NCBI GenBank assembly: GCA_045543215.1
Contig: JAZQMD010000188.1
Location: 1-18,898, forward strand
From: DXYV01 sp045543215
GTDB lineage: Bacteria > Bacillota > Clostridia > Oscillospirales > Oscillospiraceae
DNA length: 18,898 nucleotides
Direction of reading: 5' to 3'
In this document: one piece after another, positions 1 to 6,441 of the stretch
Numbering within the stretch: position 1 is the first letter of the stretch
Layout: every line of letters begins with the position of its first letter
The notes under the pieces: model-generated
Seen by the model: the letters and a program-made list of their open reading frames with translations, nothing else
Told to the model about the DNA's origin: nothing
The model's database searches: none
Translations under genes and position numbers: made by a program

Positions 1-190
1 CACGGTTCCACCCTGCTTGCGGTTTGACTGCCGCCGCTTTGTGTCCCCCTATAACGGGAGGAACCCGTTCCGGTTATCTCCCGGACAGCTCAGGAGTGGT
101 ACAGCCGCCACGTTCCGCAAGGCACTTGCACCAAAGTGTGCCCCTCTCTGAGCGTCGCCAGCGGTTTCATCTCCATCAAAGCTAATTTAT
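1..190 (-). ncRNA. T-box leader (probably Thr), continues off left edge
   Basis: Read on the minus strand, this is the 5' leader of a gene beyond the left edge. It shows a Stem I with an AGAGAG bulge, an apical hairpin carrying UUUGGUGCAAG, the conserved CUCCUGAG, and at 1-20 the T-box core AGGGUGGAACCGUG that binds the tRNA acceptor end. The specifier was assigned by aligning with the ileS T-box in this same window. There CUGU-AUC is followed by CCCUCGGAG; here CUGU-ACC is followed by ACUCCUGAG. The codon at 98-100 (minus) is therefore ACC, threonine, which suggests thrS or a threonine biosynthesis or transport gene. The terminator/antiterminator switch lies outside the window. The family call is firm; the Thr identity is inferred. 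Confidence 0.88.
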
Positions 191-197
191 TAAAGCT

Positions 198-226
198 ACT
201 ATATCATCAAAGATAGATACTGTCAA
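198..226 (-). promoter_or_regulatory. Sigma-A promoter for the left-edge T-box transcript
   Basis: On the minus strand there is a perfect -35 TTGACA (221-226), a 17-base spacer and a -10 TATAGT (198-203). Transcription would start near 190 and run directly into the T-box leader. Confidence 0.8.
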
Positions 227-274
227 GGAAAAGCTGCCTTGTTGACCTCCAGCGTCCCTTTTCCTGATTTTAAC

Positions 275-304
275 TTTACAATTCTAAGAATTGTATGATA
301 TAAT
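275..304 (+). promoter_or_regulatory. Promoter for the DUF1836-degV-prmA operon
   Basis: TTTACA (275-280), an 18-base spacer and a perfect TATAAT (299-304) lie just upstream of the ribosome binding site of the first gene. It is divergent from the T-box promoter about 50 bases away. Confidence 0.65.
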
Positions 305-337
305 TGCCAAAATTATGACTTTAGAGGAGGGGCTGTC

Positions 338-901
338 TTGGAAGAGATGGATCATCTCCAGTGCTTACAGCAGTTGGAGCTTCTAAAGCAGAGGATGGCT
401 GGAGAGCGACCTGCGTCTTGGGAGTCCCTGCCTGATCTTCCCCTTTACATGGATCAGGTTGTGGCTTATTTAAGCCGCCAGCTGATTACCTTTCATGAGG
501 GTGAAGGACTCACCCCGGCCATGATAAACAACTACATCAAGGACGGAATTGTCCCCCGCACCAATGGAAAGCGGTATGAACGGGAGCACTTGGCCAGCCT
601 GACCGCCGTGGCCGCCCTGAAGCAGGTGCTTTCTGTGCGCGATATTCGTAAGCTTCTTGCTGTGCAATCCATGGGTGGAGACCCCATGGTGAGCTATGGA
701 CGCTTCTGCGCTGAGCTGGATCTGGCCCTCAATGGCACGCTAGCAGCCATGGAGGATATATCCAATCCCACCGACCTGCCCGCGCTGGCAGTCTCTCTGG
801 CCCTACGCAGCTATGCAGGGGCCTTAGCCTGTCGCCGTATCCTCGATCTGCTACGCATTGAAGAAACGCAGGAGGAAAAAAATCGTAAAAAGAAAAAGTA
901 A
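338..901 (+). CDS. DUF1836 domain-containing protein, MerR-like helix-turn-helix
   Basis: This is a 187-residue protein. Residues about 33-115 match the DUF1836 pattern known from Clostridia and Lactobacillales: LPLYMDQVVAYL, then LTPAMINNYIKDGIVPR, then YEREHLA and ALKQVLSVRDI. That layout resembles a MerR-type winged helix, so a DNA-binding role is plausible but unproven for the family. The C-terminus is a lysine-rich tail with no obvious domain. The TTG start is chosen because AGAGGAGGGG (323-332) sits 5 bases upstream; the next ATG (347) is too far from it. degV follows after 35 bases, so co-transcription is likely. The function of DUF1836 proteins is not established. Confidence 0.85.
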   Translation: MEEMDHLQCLQQLELLKQRMAGERPASWESLPDLPLYMDQVVAYLSRQLITFHEGEGLTPAMINNYIKDGIVPRTNGKRYEREHLASLTAVAALKQVLSVRDIRKLLAVQSMGGDPMVSYGRFCAELDLALNGTLAAMEDISNPTDLPALAVSLALRSYAGALACRRILDLLRIEETQEEKNRKKKK

Positions 902-936
902 GGGGCAGTTACCTAATTCAATGGAGGGAAACAGTT

Positions 937-1809
937 ATGCAAGATTTTGTCATTATTACCGACTCGTCCGCCGACCTAAATGCCAAAATGGTTCAGGAGC
1001 TGGAGGTTGATGTCCTTCCCCTATCTTTTTTAATGGAGGGGATTAGCTATCAAAATTTCCCCGATAACCGGGAAATTGATCCCCATGCCTTTTATGACAA
1101 ACTCCGAGGTGGAGCCACAGCTACCACTAACGCCGTCAACGTGGGGCAGGCCACCGATACCATGGTTCCTCTGCTGGAAAAAGGAAAAGATATTCTGGTG
1201 CTGGGCTTTTCCTCCGGACTATCCACCACCTTTAGTTCTATGCAAATTGCCGTCAATGATCTTTCTGAACGCTACCCTGAACGGAAAATTTACGCTGTAG
1301 ATACTCTGTGCGCCTCCTTGGGACAGGGTCTACTTGTATGGCATGCAGTCCAACGTCAGCGGGCGGGGGACACCATTGAGCAAGTGCGTGATTGGGTGGA
1401 AGAAAACAAACTACGCATATGCCACTGGTTTACCGTAGAAGATCTGATGTTTCTTAAACGGGGTGGCCGCGTTTCTTCCGCCACCGCCTTTATGGGCACC
1501 ATGCTATCCATCAAACCGGTGCTCCATGTTGACAATGAGGGGCATCTCATCAACATAACCAAAGTCCGGGGCCGCAAGGCCTCCCTTATCACCCTCGTAG
1601 ACAAGATGGAGGCGACTGCCGTCGATCCGGATCGATATCCCGTTTTCATCAGCCATGGTGACTGTCTGAAAGATGCCCAATTCGTGGCTGATGAGGTAAA
1701 AAAGCGGTTTGGTACGAAAGATATTTTTATCAATCATGTTGGTCCTGTCATTGGCGCCCATGCTGGCCCCGGGGTCATCGCACTGTTCTTTATGGGTAAA
1801 ACTCGCTGA
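937..1809 (+). CDS. DegV family fatty-acid-binding protein
   Basis: This 290-residue protein is full length for DegV (about 280-290). It begins with the family's ITDSSADL motif (residues 7-14). A central TATTNAVNVGQ stretch and LGFSSGLSTTFSSMQIA line the lipid pocket in solved homologues, and near the C-terminus is HVGPVIGAHAGPGVIALFF. Family members bind a single long-chain fatty acid; FakB proteins of this fold hand fatty acids to the FakA kinase for phospholipid synthesis. No fakA is present here, so whether this copy is a FakB cannot be told. Start ATG 937 has a GGAGGG site about 10 bases upstream. It sits between the DUF1836 gene and prmA, probably in one transcript. Confidence 0.93.
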   Translation: MQDFVIITDSSADLNAKMVQELEVDVLPLSFLMEGISYQNFPDNREIDPHAFYDKLRGGATATTNAVNVGQATDTMVPLLEKGKDILVLGFSSGLSTTFSSMQIAVNDLSERYPERKIYAVDTLCASLGQGLLVWHAVQRQRAGDTIEQVRDWVEENKLRICHWFTVEDLMFLKRGGRVSSATAFMGTMLSIKPVLHVDNEGHLINITKVRGRKASLITLVDKMEATAVDPDRYPVFISHGDCLKDAQFVADEVKKRFGTKDIFINHVGPVIGAHAGPGVIALFFMGKTR

Positions 1810-1896
1810 GTCTTACTCAGGCCTAAGAAAGCGCCAATCGTCCCAGATGGAGGTACAGAGTTCTTAGATAATGGGACGGTGAAAGGAGAACCCAGG

Positions 1897-2850
1897 ATGA
1901 GCGAACAAACTGACTGGCTGGAGATTACCCTCAACCTCCCCCGAAGGGAATTGGATACTGTGTGCGCCCGGCTGACTGCAAACGGAGTCATCGGGCTGGA
2001 GATCGAGGATGAGGAGGATTTTAAGTCCTTTCTGGAAGAAAACCGCCAGTATTGGGACTATGTAGACGATGCGCTTTTGTCGCACATGGCTGGGGCCTGC
2101 CGGGTGAAGTTCTATGTCACCAATGACAGCGCTGGCCAGACTGATCTGCGCATCTATCTTTTAGGACTGGAAAACTATGAGTATAGCTGCCGCTCCATAG
2201 CCGAGGAGGACTGGGCCACAGCCTGGCAGAAATATTACAAGCCGCTAATGATTGGCAAGCGGCTTTATGTGTCCCCCCGGTGGATGAAAGAAGCGCCGAT
2301 TCCCCCCGCTCGAACTGCCATCTACCTCAATCCTGGCCTTACCTTCGGTACAGGAAACCATGCCTCCACCCAACTTTGTTTAGAGGGTCTTGAAGAGGTA
2401 TTGTGCCCGGGGGATCAGGTGCTGGATCTTGGCTGCGGCAGCGGTATTTTAGCCATTACGGCTCTGGTTCTTGGGGCAAAGCGGGCTTTAGGTGTGGATA
2501 TTGACCCCAAATCCATAGACGTTGCCTACGAAAATGCCGCCATAAATGGTATCAGTCAGGACAATCTCACCGTTTTGTCTGGTGATGTACTCACTGATGC
2601 CGCCCTTGCCAAGTCTTTGGAACAGGAGGTATACCAAGTAGTTCTGGCCAATATTGTAGCCGATGTAATTATCCCCCTGTCCTCCCAAGTAGGCCGCTAC
2701 CTGGCCCCGGAAGGCTGGTTTTTGTGCTCTGGAGTTATTGACAGCCGGGCAAACCAAGTCCAAGCCAGCTTGGAACGTAACGGCCTAGCTATCATTTCCC
2801 GCCGGGAGCGTGCCGGTTGGGTATCCTTTACCACAAAAAGAAAAAGCTAG
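1897..2850 (+). CDS. prmA: Ribosomal protein L11 methyltransferase
   Basis: PrmA trimethylates ribosomal protein L11 in the cytoplasm using S-adenosylmethionine. The 317-residue product has the expected two-part form. A small N-terminal substrate-recognition domain contains EEDWATAWQKYYKP (about 103-116). A Rossmann methyltransferase domain follows, with NPGLTFGTGNHAST (145-158), SAM motif I DLGCGSG (177-183), the acidic GVDIDP (199-204) and the motif ANIVADVI (251-258). An upstream in-frame GTG at 1879 exists, but AAAGGAG (1882-1888) lies inside that extension, 8 bases before ATG 1897, so 1897 is the start. The gap of about 87 bases after degV holds no clear terminator. A hairpin terminator follows at 2917. 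Confidence 0.95.
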   Translation: MSEQTDWLEITLNLPRRELDTVCARLTANGVIGLEIEDEEDFKSFLEENRQYWDYVDDALLSHMAGACRVKFYVTNDSAGQTDLRIYLLGLENYEYSCRSIAEEDWATAWQKYYKPLMIGKRLYVSPRWMKEAPIPPARTAIYLNPGLTFGTGNHASTQLCLEGLEEVLCPGDQVLDLGCGSGILAITALVLGAKRALGVDIDPKSIDVAYENAAINGISQDNLTVLSGDVLTDAALAKSLEQEVYQVVLANIVADVIIPLSSQVGRYLAPEGWFLCSGVIDSRANQVQASLERNGLAIISRRERAGWVSFTTKRKS

Positions 2851-2916
2851 ATTAACTATAAAGTCCGCTAAACATATTTCGATATAGCTTTCATGATTGC
2901 CATGTATAAAATAAAC

Positions 2917-2950
2917 GACCGCACAGGACAGCCTGCGCGGTCATTTTATT
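2917..2950. terminator. Bidirectional terminator between prmA and pnp
   Basis: The hairpin is GACCGC-A-CAGG, loop ACAG, CCTG-C-GCGGTC (2917-2942), with one internal mismatch. On the plus strand it is followed by ATTTTATTT; on the minus strand by a T-rich GTTTATTTTAT. It lies between two convergent genes and can serve both. Confidence 0.75.
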
Positions 2951-2956
2951 TAAAAA

Positions 2957-5098
2957 TCAGTTCTTCTGTAAACCCTGCTGTTCCATTTCCTTCAGAGCAT
3001 CCTTGTAAGACAGGTTAACCCGTCCCTTTTCATCGATCTCCATAACCTTCACCCAGATCATATCACCAAGGTTCACCACGTCTTCACACTTTTCCACCCG
3101 ATGTCCAGACAACTTAGAGATATGAACCATACCATCCTTTCCAGGTACCAGCTCGACAAAGACGCCAAAAGGCAAAATCCTCACTACCTTGCCGTAATAC
3201 AGCGCCCCAACTTCAGGAACAAAAACAATGGTCTCAATCATCTTTTTGGCTGCATCGCAGGAGTCCTTATTTGCCCCAGCGATATAGATCGTACCATCTT
3301 CTTCAATATCAATTTTGGCCCCCGATTCGGCGGTAATCTTCTGAATGACCTTGCCGCCGGAACCAATGACCTCCCGGATCTTGTCCATGTCAATCTTCAT
3401 TTTCACCATCTTAGGCGCAGTCTCCGCCACCTCAGATCGGGGAGCGGAAATACAGGGAAGCATAATTTCATCCAGGATAGCGTAGCGGGCATCCCTAGTA
3501 ATCTCTAGTGCCTCCTTAATAATAGCATGGGAGAGTCCATCATTTTTAATATCCATTTGAATTGCCGTGATGCCGGCCTTGGTACCTGCCACCTTGAAGT
3601 CCATCTCCCCATGGAAATCCTCCACCCCCTGGATATCGATGAAGGTGGTGAAGCTTCCGTCATCATCCTGGATCAAACCGCAGGAGATACCAGCTACAGG
3701 GGCCTTAATGGGCACACCGGCATCCATAAGGGCCAAAGTAGACCCACAAATAGAGCCCTGGGAGGTAGAACCGTTGGAGGAAAGCACCTCAGAGACTACA
3801 CGAATGGAATAGGGGAAGGCCTCTACATCAGGAATAACCGGCTCCAAGGCCCGCTCGGCCAAGGCCCCGTGGCCCTTCTCCCGGCGGTTAACAGAGCGGG
3901 CACCCCGGGCCTCACCCACAGAATAGGAAGGAAAATTGTAGTGGTGCAAATACCGCTTTTCAGTCTCCTCCCAAATGGTGTCCAGCTTCTGGTTAGCCGA
4001 GAGGGTATTCAGAGTGCAGATTGAAAGCACCTGGGTCTGCCCGCGGGTAAACATACCGGAACCATGGACACGAGGCAATAAACCAACCTCGGCAGCCAAG
4101 GGCCGGATTTCGTCCTTTTTCCGCCCATCTACCCGATGCCCCTCCAGCAGCCAAGCCTTGACAATTTTCTTCTGAAACTTATAGGTGATCTCCTCCAAGT
4201 ACTTGTCCATCTCGGGATATTCCTCCAGGAAGAGCTCGTGCCAACGGTCAATAAGCTGATCCCACCGAGCCTCCCGGATGTTTTTATCATCGGTATCCAT
4301 GGCAGCCTTGGCTTCATCCATAGTAGCGGAGACAATCTTTTCAAAAAGTTCCTGGTCAAAATCGGCATGGTCATAGGTCATTTTCTCCTTGCCAATTTCA
4401 GCAACAATGGCCTCAATCATACTGATCTGTGCCTTAATTTCCTCATGGGCCTGAAGAATGGCTTGATACATGACATCGTCAGCAATCTCCTTTGCCCCGG
4501 CCTCGATCATGATAACCTTCTCCCGGCTGGCGGCCACAGTCAGATCCAAAAGGGAGTTATGCTTCTGGGTTTGGGTGGGATTGACTATTATCTGACCATC
4601 CACATAGCCCATTTCCAGGCAACCGATAGGGCCAGCCCATGGGATATCAGAGTAAGCCAGACAGGCTGACACACCGATCATAGCAGTAATCTCTGGAGAG
4701 CAATCATAATCCACGCTCATGACGGTGCAGGTGACTACCACGTCGTTGCGGAAATCGTAGGGAAAAAGGGGGCGGATAGAGCGATCGATGACCCGAGAGG
4801 CCAACACAGCAGGCAAAGATGGCTGTCCTTCCCTGCGCAGAAAAGAACCAGGTATGCGGCCCACGGCGTACAGTTTCTCCTCAAAATCCACAGACAGAGG
4901 AAAAAAGTCCACCCCGTCCCTTGGCCTGGAGGCGGCGGTGACAGCCACCAAAACGGTAGTCTCACCGTAAGTGACCATAGCCGAGGCATTGGCCAACTCG
5001 GCCACCTTTCCCACTTCAATTTTTAAAGGGCGACCCGCCAATTCCATTTGGTAGACCTTTCGGTTTTTAAATTCCTTATGACGGATAATCGTTGACAT
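2957..5098 (-). CDS. pnp: Polyribonucleotide nucleotidyltransferase (PNPase)
   Basis: PNPase degrades RNA 3'-to-5' by phosphorolysis and can add tails. The 713-residue product has the usual layout: two RNase PH domains joined by an all-helical linker, then KH and S1 RNA-binding domains. Visible landmarks are FFPLSVDFEEKLYAVGRIPG in the first PH domain, GSGMFTRGQTQVL at the start of the second, the KH loop REVIGSGGKVIQKI, and the S1 motif GKVVRILPFGVFVEL followed by DGMVHIS. The frame stays open upstream to 5179, but that extension is Pro/Gly-rich and unlike the family. ATG 5098 has AAAGGAG 5 bases upstream and opens with the typical N-terminal strand. It follows rpsO, the classic rpsO-pnp pair. 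Confidence 0.97.
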   Translation of the reverse strand: MSTIIRHKEFKNRKVYQMELAGRPLKIEVGKVAELANASAMVTYGETTVLVAVTAASRPRDGVDFFPLSVDFEEKLYAVGRIPGSFLRREGQPSLPAVLASRVIDRSIRPLFPYDFRNDVVVTCTVMSVDYDCSPEITAMIGVSACLAYSDIPWAGPIGCLEMGYVDGQIIVNPTQTQKHNSLLDLTVAASREKVIMIEAGAKEIADDVMYQAILQAHEEIKAQISMIEAIVAEIGKEKMTYDHADFDQELFEKIVSATMDEAKAAMDTDDKNIREARWDQLIDRWHELFLEEYPEMDKYLEEITYKFQKKIVKAWLLEGHRVDGRKKDEIRPLAAEVGLLPRVHGSGMFTRGQTQVLSICTLNTLSANQKLDTIWEETEKRYLHHYNFPSYSVGEARGARSVNRREKGHGALAERALEPVIPDVEAFPYSIRVVSEVLSSNGSTSQGSICGSTLALMDAGVPIKAPVAGISCGLIQDDDGSFTTFIDIQGVEDFHGEMDFKVAGTKAGITAIQMDIKNDGLSHAIIKEALEITRDARYAILDEIMLPCISAPRSEVAETAPKMVKMKIDMDKIREVIGSGGKVIQKITAESGAKIDIEEDGTIYIAGANKDSCDAAKKMIETIVFVPEVGALYYGKVVRILPFGVFVELVPGKDGMVHISKLSGHRVEKCEDVVNLGDMIWVKVMEIDEKGRVNLSYKDALKEMEQQGLQKN

Positions 5099-5138
5099 AG
5101 CTTCTCCTTTCATCTCAACGCAAGGCCCCCGGTTTTTA

Positions 5139-5183
5139 GCACTTGAACCTGCCTCCGCCGGGACGGGTGGTACGTTCAACTGC
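5139..5183 (-). promoter_or_regulatory. Candidate pnp leader hairpin
   Basis: On the minus strand GCA-G-TTGAAC (5174-5183) pairs with GTTCAA-G-TGC (5139-5148), nine base pairs with one G-G mismatch, enclosing 25 bases. It lies about 40 bases upstream of the pnp start. In E. coli, a leader stem cut by RNase III mediates pnp autoregulation; a similar role here is inference only. Confidence 0.4.
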
Positions 5184-5184
5184 T

Positions 5185-5210
5185 AAAAAAGCGCGCAGGG
5201 CCCTGTGCAG
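5185..5210 (-). terminator. Candidate weak terminator/attenuator between rpsO and pnp
   Basis: On the minus strand GCACAG (5203-5208), loop GGCC, CUGCGC (5193-5198), with one A-C mismatch, is followed by GC and six U residues (5185-5190). The stem is short, so partial read-through into pnp is expected. Confidence 0.45.
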
Positions 5211-5232
5211 TCGGACTTTTTATGATACGTGG

Positions 5233-5268
5233 GAAGAAAGGGGGGTGCTGGAGCACCGCCCTTTCTTC
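5233..5268 (-). promoter_or_regulatory. Long hairpin directly after rpsO, no U-tract
   Basis: The arms 5233-5249 and 5252-5268 form 16 base pairs with one internal mismatch and a 2-base loop, starting 2 bases after the rpsO stop codon. No T-tract follows on the minus strand, so it is not a canonical terminator. A transcript-stabilising or RNase-processing stem is more likely. Confidence 0.6.
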
Positions 5269-5270
5269 AA

Positions 5271-5537
5271 TTATTTTCTAATGCCCAGCTTGGCAATGAT
5301 GGCGCGGTAACGCTCAATATCCTTCTTTGCCAAATAATCCAGCAGCTTGCGGCGCTTACCGATCATCTTATACAGGCCGCGGCGGCTATGATTGTCATGA
5401 ATGTGCACCTTCAAATGCTCGGTGAGCTCGTTGATACGAGCAGTAAGGATGGCAATCTGAACCTCGGGAGAGCCGGTATCGGTCTCGTGGGTGCGGTTGG
5501 CCTGGATCACGGCCGTCTTTTCATCCTTGCGGATCAT
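5271..5537 (-). CDS. rpsO: 30S ribosomal protein S15
   Basis: S15 binds 16S rRNA at the central three-way junction and seeds assembly of the 30S platform. The 88-residue product is the normal length and carries the signature from DTGSPEVQIAILTARI through HIHDNHSRRGLYKMIGKRR to the C-terminal KLGIRK. A GTG four codons upstream (5549) is possible, but it overlaps the ribosome binding site AAAGGTGG, which sits 8 bases before ATG 5537. The resulting N-terminus, MIRKDEK, also fits the family better. pnp lies downstream in the same orientation. A leader of about 115 bases with hairpins precedes it. Confidence 0.97.
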   Translation of the reverse strand: MIRKDEKTAVIQANRTHETDTGSPEVQIAILTARINELTEHLKVHIHDNHSRRGLYKMIGKRRKLLDYLAKKDIERYRAIIAKLGIRK

Positions 5538-5590
5538 GGAAGTTTCCACCTTTCAACAATATTCCCAACCGCTAAGTAACGGGCAGGTGG

Positions 5591-5629
5591 AGCCGCAGAT
5601 AAAACTGCGCTGCTTTCCCCGGAACCGGG
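5591..5629 (-). promoter_or_regulatory. Structured rpsO 5' leader, candidate S15 autoregulatory element
   Basis: Two hairpins lie in the rpsO leader. One is CCCGG-TT-CCGGG (5618-5629). The other is CGCAG-TTTTAT-CTGCG (5594-5609), which can be extended by an outer AGC/GCT pair. Bacterial S15 commonly represses its own mRNA through leader structures that mimic its 16S site. I see structure but cannot assign it to a named S15 leader class. Confidence 0.4.
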
Positions 5630-5660
5630 CGATGGGTCGTGTAGCTTACACGTGCTGGTA

Positions 5661-5689
5661 ATCTTACCATAGTTTTTGACCATTGTAAA
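5661..5689 (-). promoter_or_regulatory. rpsO promoter
   Basis: On the minus strand TTTACA (5684-5689), a 17-base spacer and TAAGAT (5661-5666) preceded by TGG form an extended -10 promoter. Transcription would start near 5654, giving a leader of about 115 bases. Confidence 0.65.
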
Positions 5690-6032
5690 GGGGAATATAC
5701 ATGTAGGAAGGAACTGTTATGCTTTTAGTAAAATTGCTATTTTATTTTTCATCAAATTGTTTTTATGTAAATATAAAATTTCAAAAAGTTCTTTCCTCCC
5801 CTTCCACGGTATTGTTGAAAAGTATGTGGAAGCTGTTGAAAACTCTGTTTTATTCTCCTCCTTTTCCACCTGCCTTCCACTCAGCTTTTATAATTCCCGT
5901 ACGCTTTATCTTGTCAAAAATAATTATTGGTCACCTGATTTGGCCTTTCTGCCATCCCATCGCCTCCAAAGGTGCCTATCTCCCCGGCCCCCAGTATCAT
6001 AACGTTAATTATGAAGGAAATCTGCCGAGACC
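5690..6032. other. Gene-free AT-rich spacer between divergent rpsO and ileS promoters
   Basis: No gene is supported here. A 105-codon plus-strand frame (5719-6036) has an AGGAAGG-like site, but the predicted protein is low-complexity, resembles nothing recognisable and runs into the ileS promoter. The spacer is pyrimidine-rich on the plus strand. It contains four TTCCAC/GTGGAA motifs and two GTTGAAAA motifs between 5802 and 5880 (see findings). Confidence 0.6.
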
Positions 6033-6061
6033 TTGACATCTGGCGGGGAAAGGTCTAAAAT
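6033..6061 (+). promoter_or_regulatory. ileS operon promoter
   Basis: A perfect TTGACA (6033-6038), a 17-base spacer and TAAAAT (6056-6061) put the transcription start near 6068, at the 5' end of the T-box leader. Confidence 0.8.
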
Positions 6062-6067
6062 ATATGC

Positions 6068-6318
6068 CATATATGGAATAATGCACAGATGAGGACAGGC
6101 AGCGCCGCGCTTGCCGCCCAGAGAGCCGCCGTTTGGTGAAAGGCGGAGGGCAGGCGGGCATACTGTATCCCCTCGGAGTGGGTTGCCGAACCCCAGTAAG
6201 CGGCCCCGGCTGGCCCCGTTACCGGCCCTGGAGAGGCCGCATTACGCGGCAATGAGAGTGGTACCGCAGAGGAATTCGCCTTTGTCTCTTAAAGTGAGAC
6301 AGAGGCGTTATTTTTTCA
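6068..6318 (+). ncRNA. Isoleucine T-box leader of ileS
   Basis: This is a T-box riboswitch that senses uncharged tRNA-Ile. Stem I has the AGAGAG bulge and an apical hairpin GCCGCCGTTTGGTGAAAGGCGG. The specifier loop holds the isoleucine codon ATC (6167-6169), followed by CCCTCGGAG. The T-box core GAGAGTGGTACCGCAG lies at 6254-6269 and can form the antiterminator. It competes with the terminator hairpin at 6277-6307. The downstream gene is ileS, which confirms the specifier. When tRNA-Ile is uncharged, its acceptor end should pair with the TGGT bulge and permit read-through. Confidence 0.95.
6277..6316 (+). terminator. T-box attenuator terminator
   Basis: The stem CGCCTTTGTCTC (6277-6288) pairs with GAGACAGAGGCG (6296-6307), 12 base pairs with one G-U, and is followed by TTATTTTTT. 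It is the off-state of the ileS T-box. Confidence 0.9.
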
Positions 6319-6328
6319 AGCCACACTC

Positions 6329-6411
6329 TCAAGACTGTCCCAGCTGTGAAAGAGCGGTAGACCAGGGCTGTTAAACTGCCGGAGGCTACCACAGGGTTGT
6401 ACCGGAGTCTT
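6329..6411 (+). promoter_or_regulatory. Structured segment with a degenerate T-box-like motif
   Basis: This segment lies between the T-box terminator and the ileS ribosome binding site. AAGACT (6331-6336) can pair with AGTCTT (6406-6411), and inside it GGTAG (6356-6360) with CTACC (6386-6390). At 6393-6407 it reads AGGGTTGTACCGGAG. This matches the functional core at 6255-6269 at 12 of 15 positions, but the TGGN bulge is changed to TTGT. It may be a decayed second T-box or a chance resemblance. Confidence 0.4.
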
Positions 6412-6441
6412 AACAAATTAAATAACAGGAGGCATCCAACT

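Noticed and set aside
3101..4669. Several plus-strand frames of 80-177 codons opposite pnp
   Set aside because: They are antisense shadows of a well-conserved gene, with no ribosome binding sites or recognisable products.
5099..5179. N-terminal extension of pnp to 5179
   Set aside because: The extra 27 residues are Pro/Gly-rich, unlike any PNPase, and the ribosome binding site AAAGGAG lies inside them just before ATG 5098.
5690..6032. Chromosomal replication origin
   Set aside because: The boxes are only approximate DnaA sites, there is no dnaA, dnaN or rpmH nearby, and no AT-rich trio element is evident; kept only as a low-interest repeat cluster.
5719..6036. 105-codon plus-strand frame in the rpsO-ileS spacer
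   Set aside because: Despite an AGGAAGG-like site, the product is low-complexity, has no recognisable domain and ends inside the ileS promoter.
6397..6441. ileS start at TTG 6397
   Set aside because: It lies in the structured leader with no ribosome binding site; ATG 6442 has AGGAGG at good spacing.
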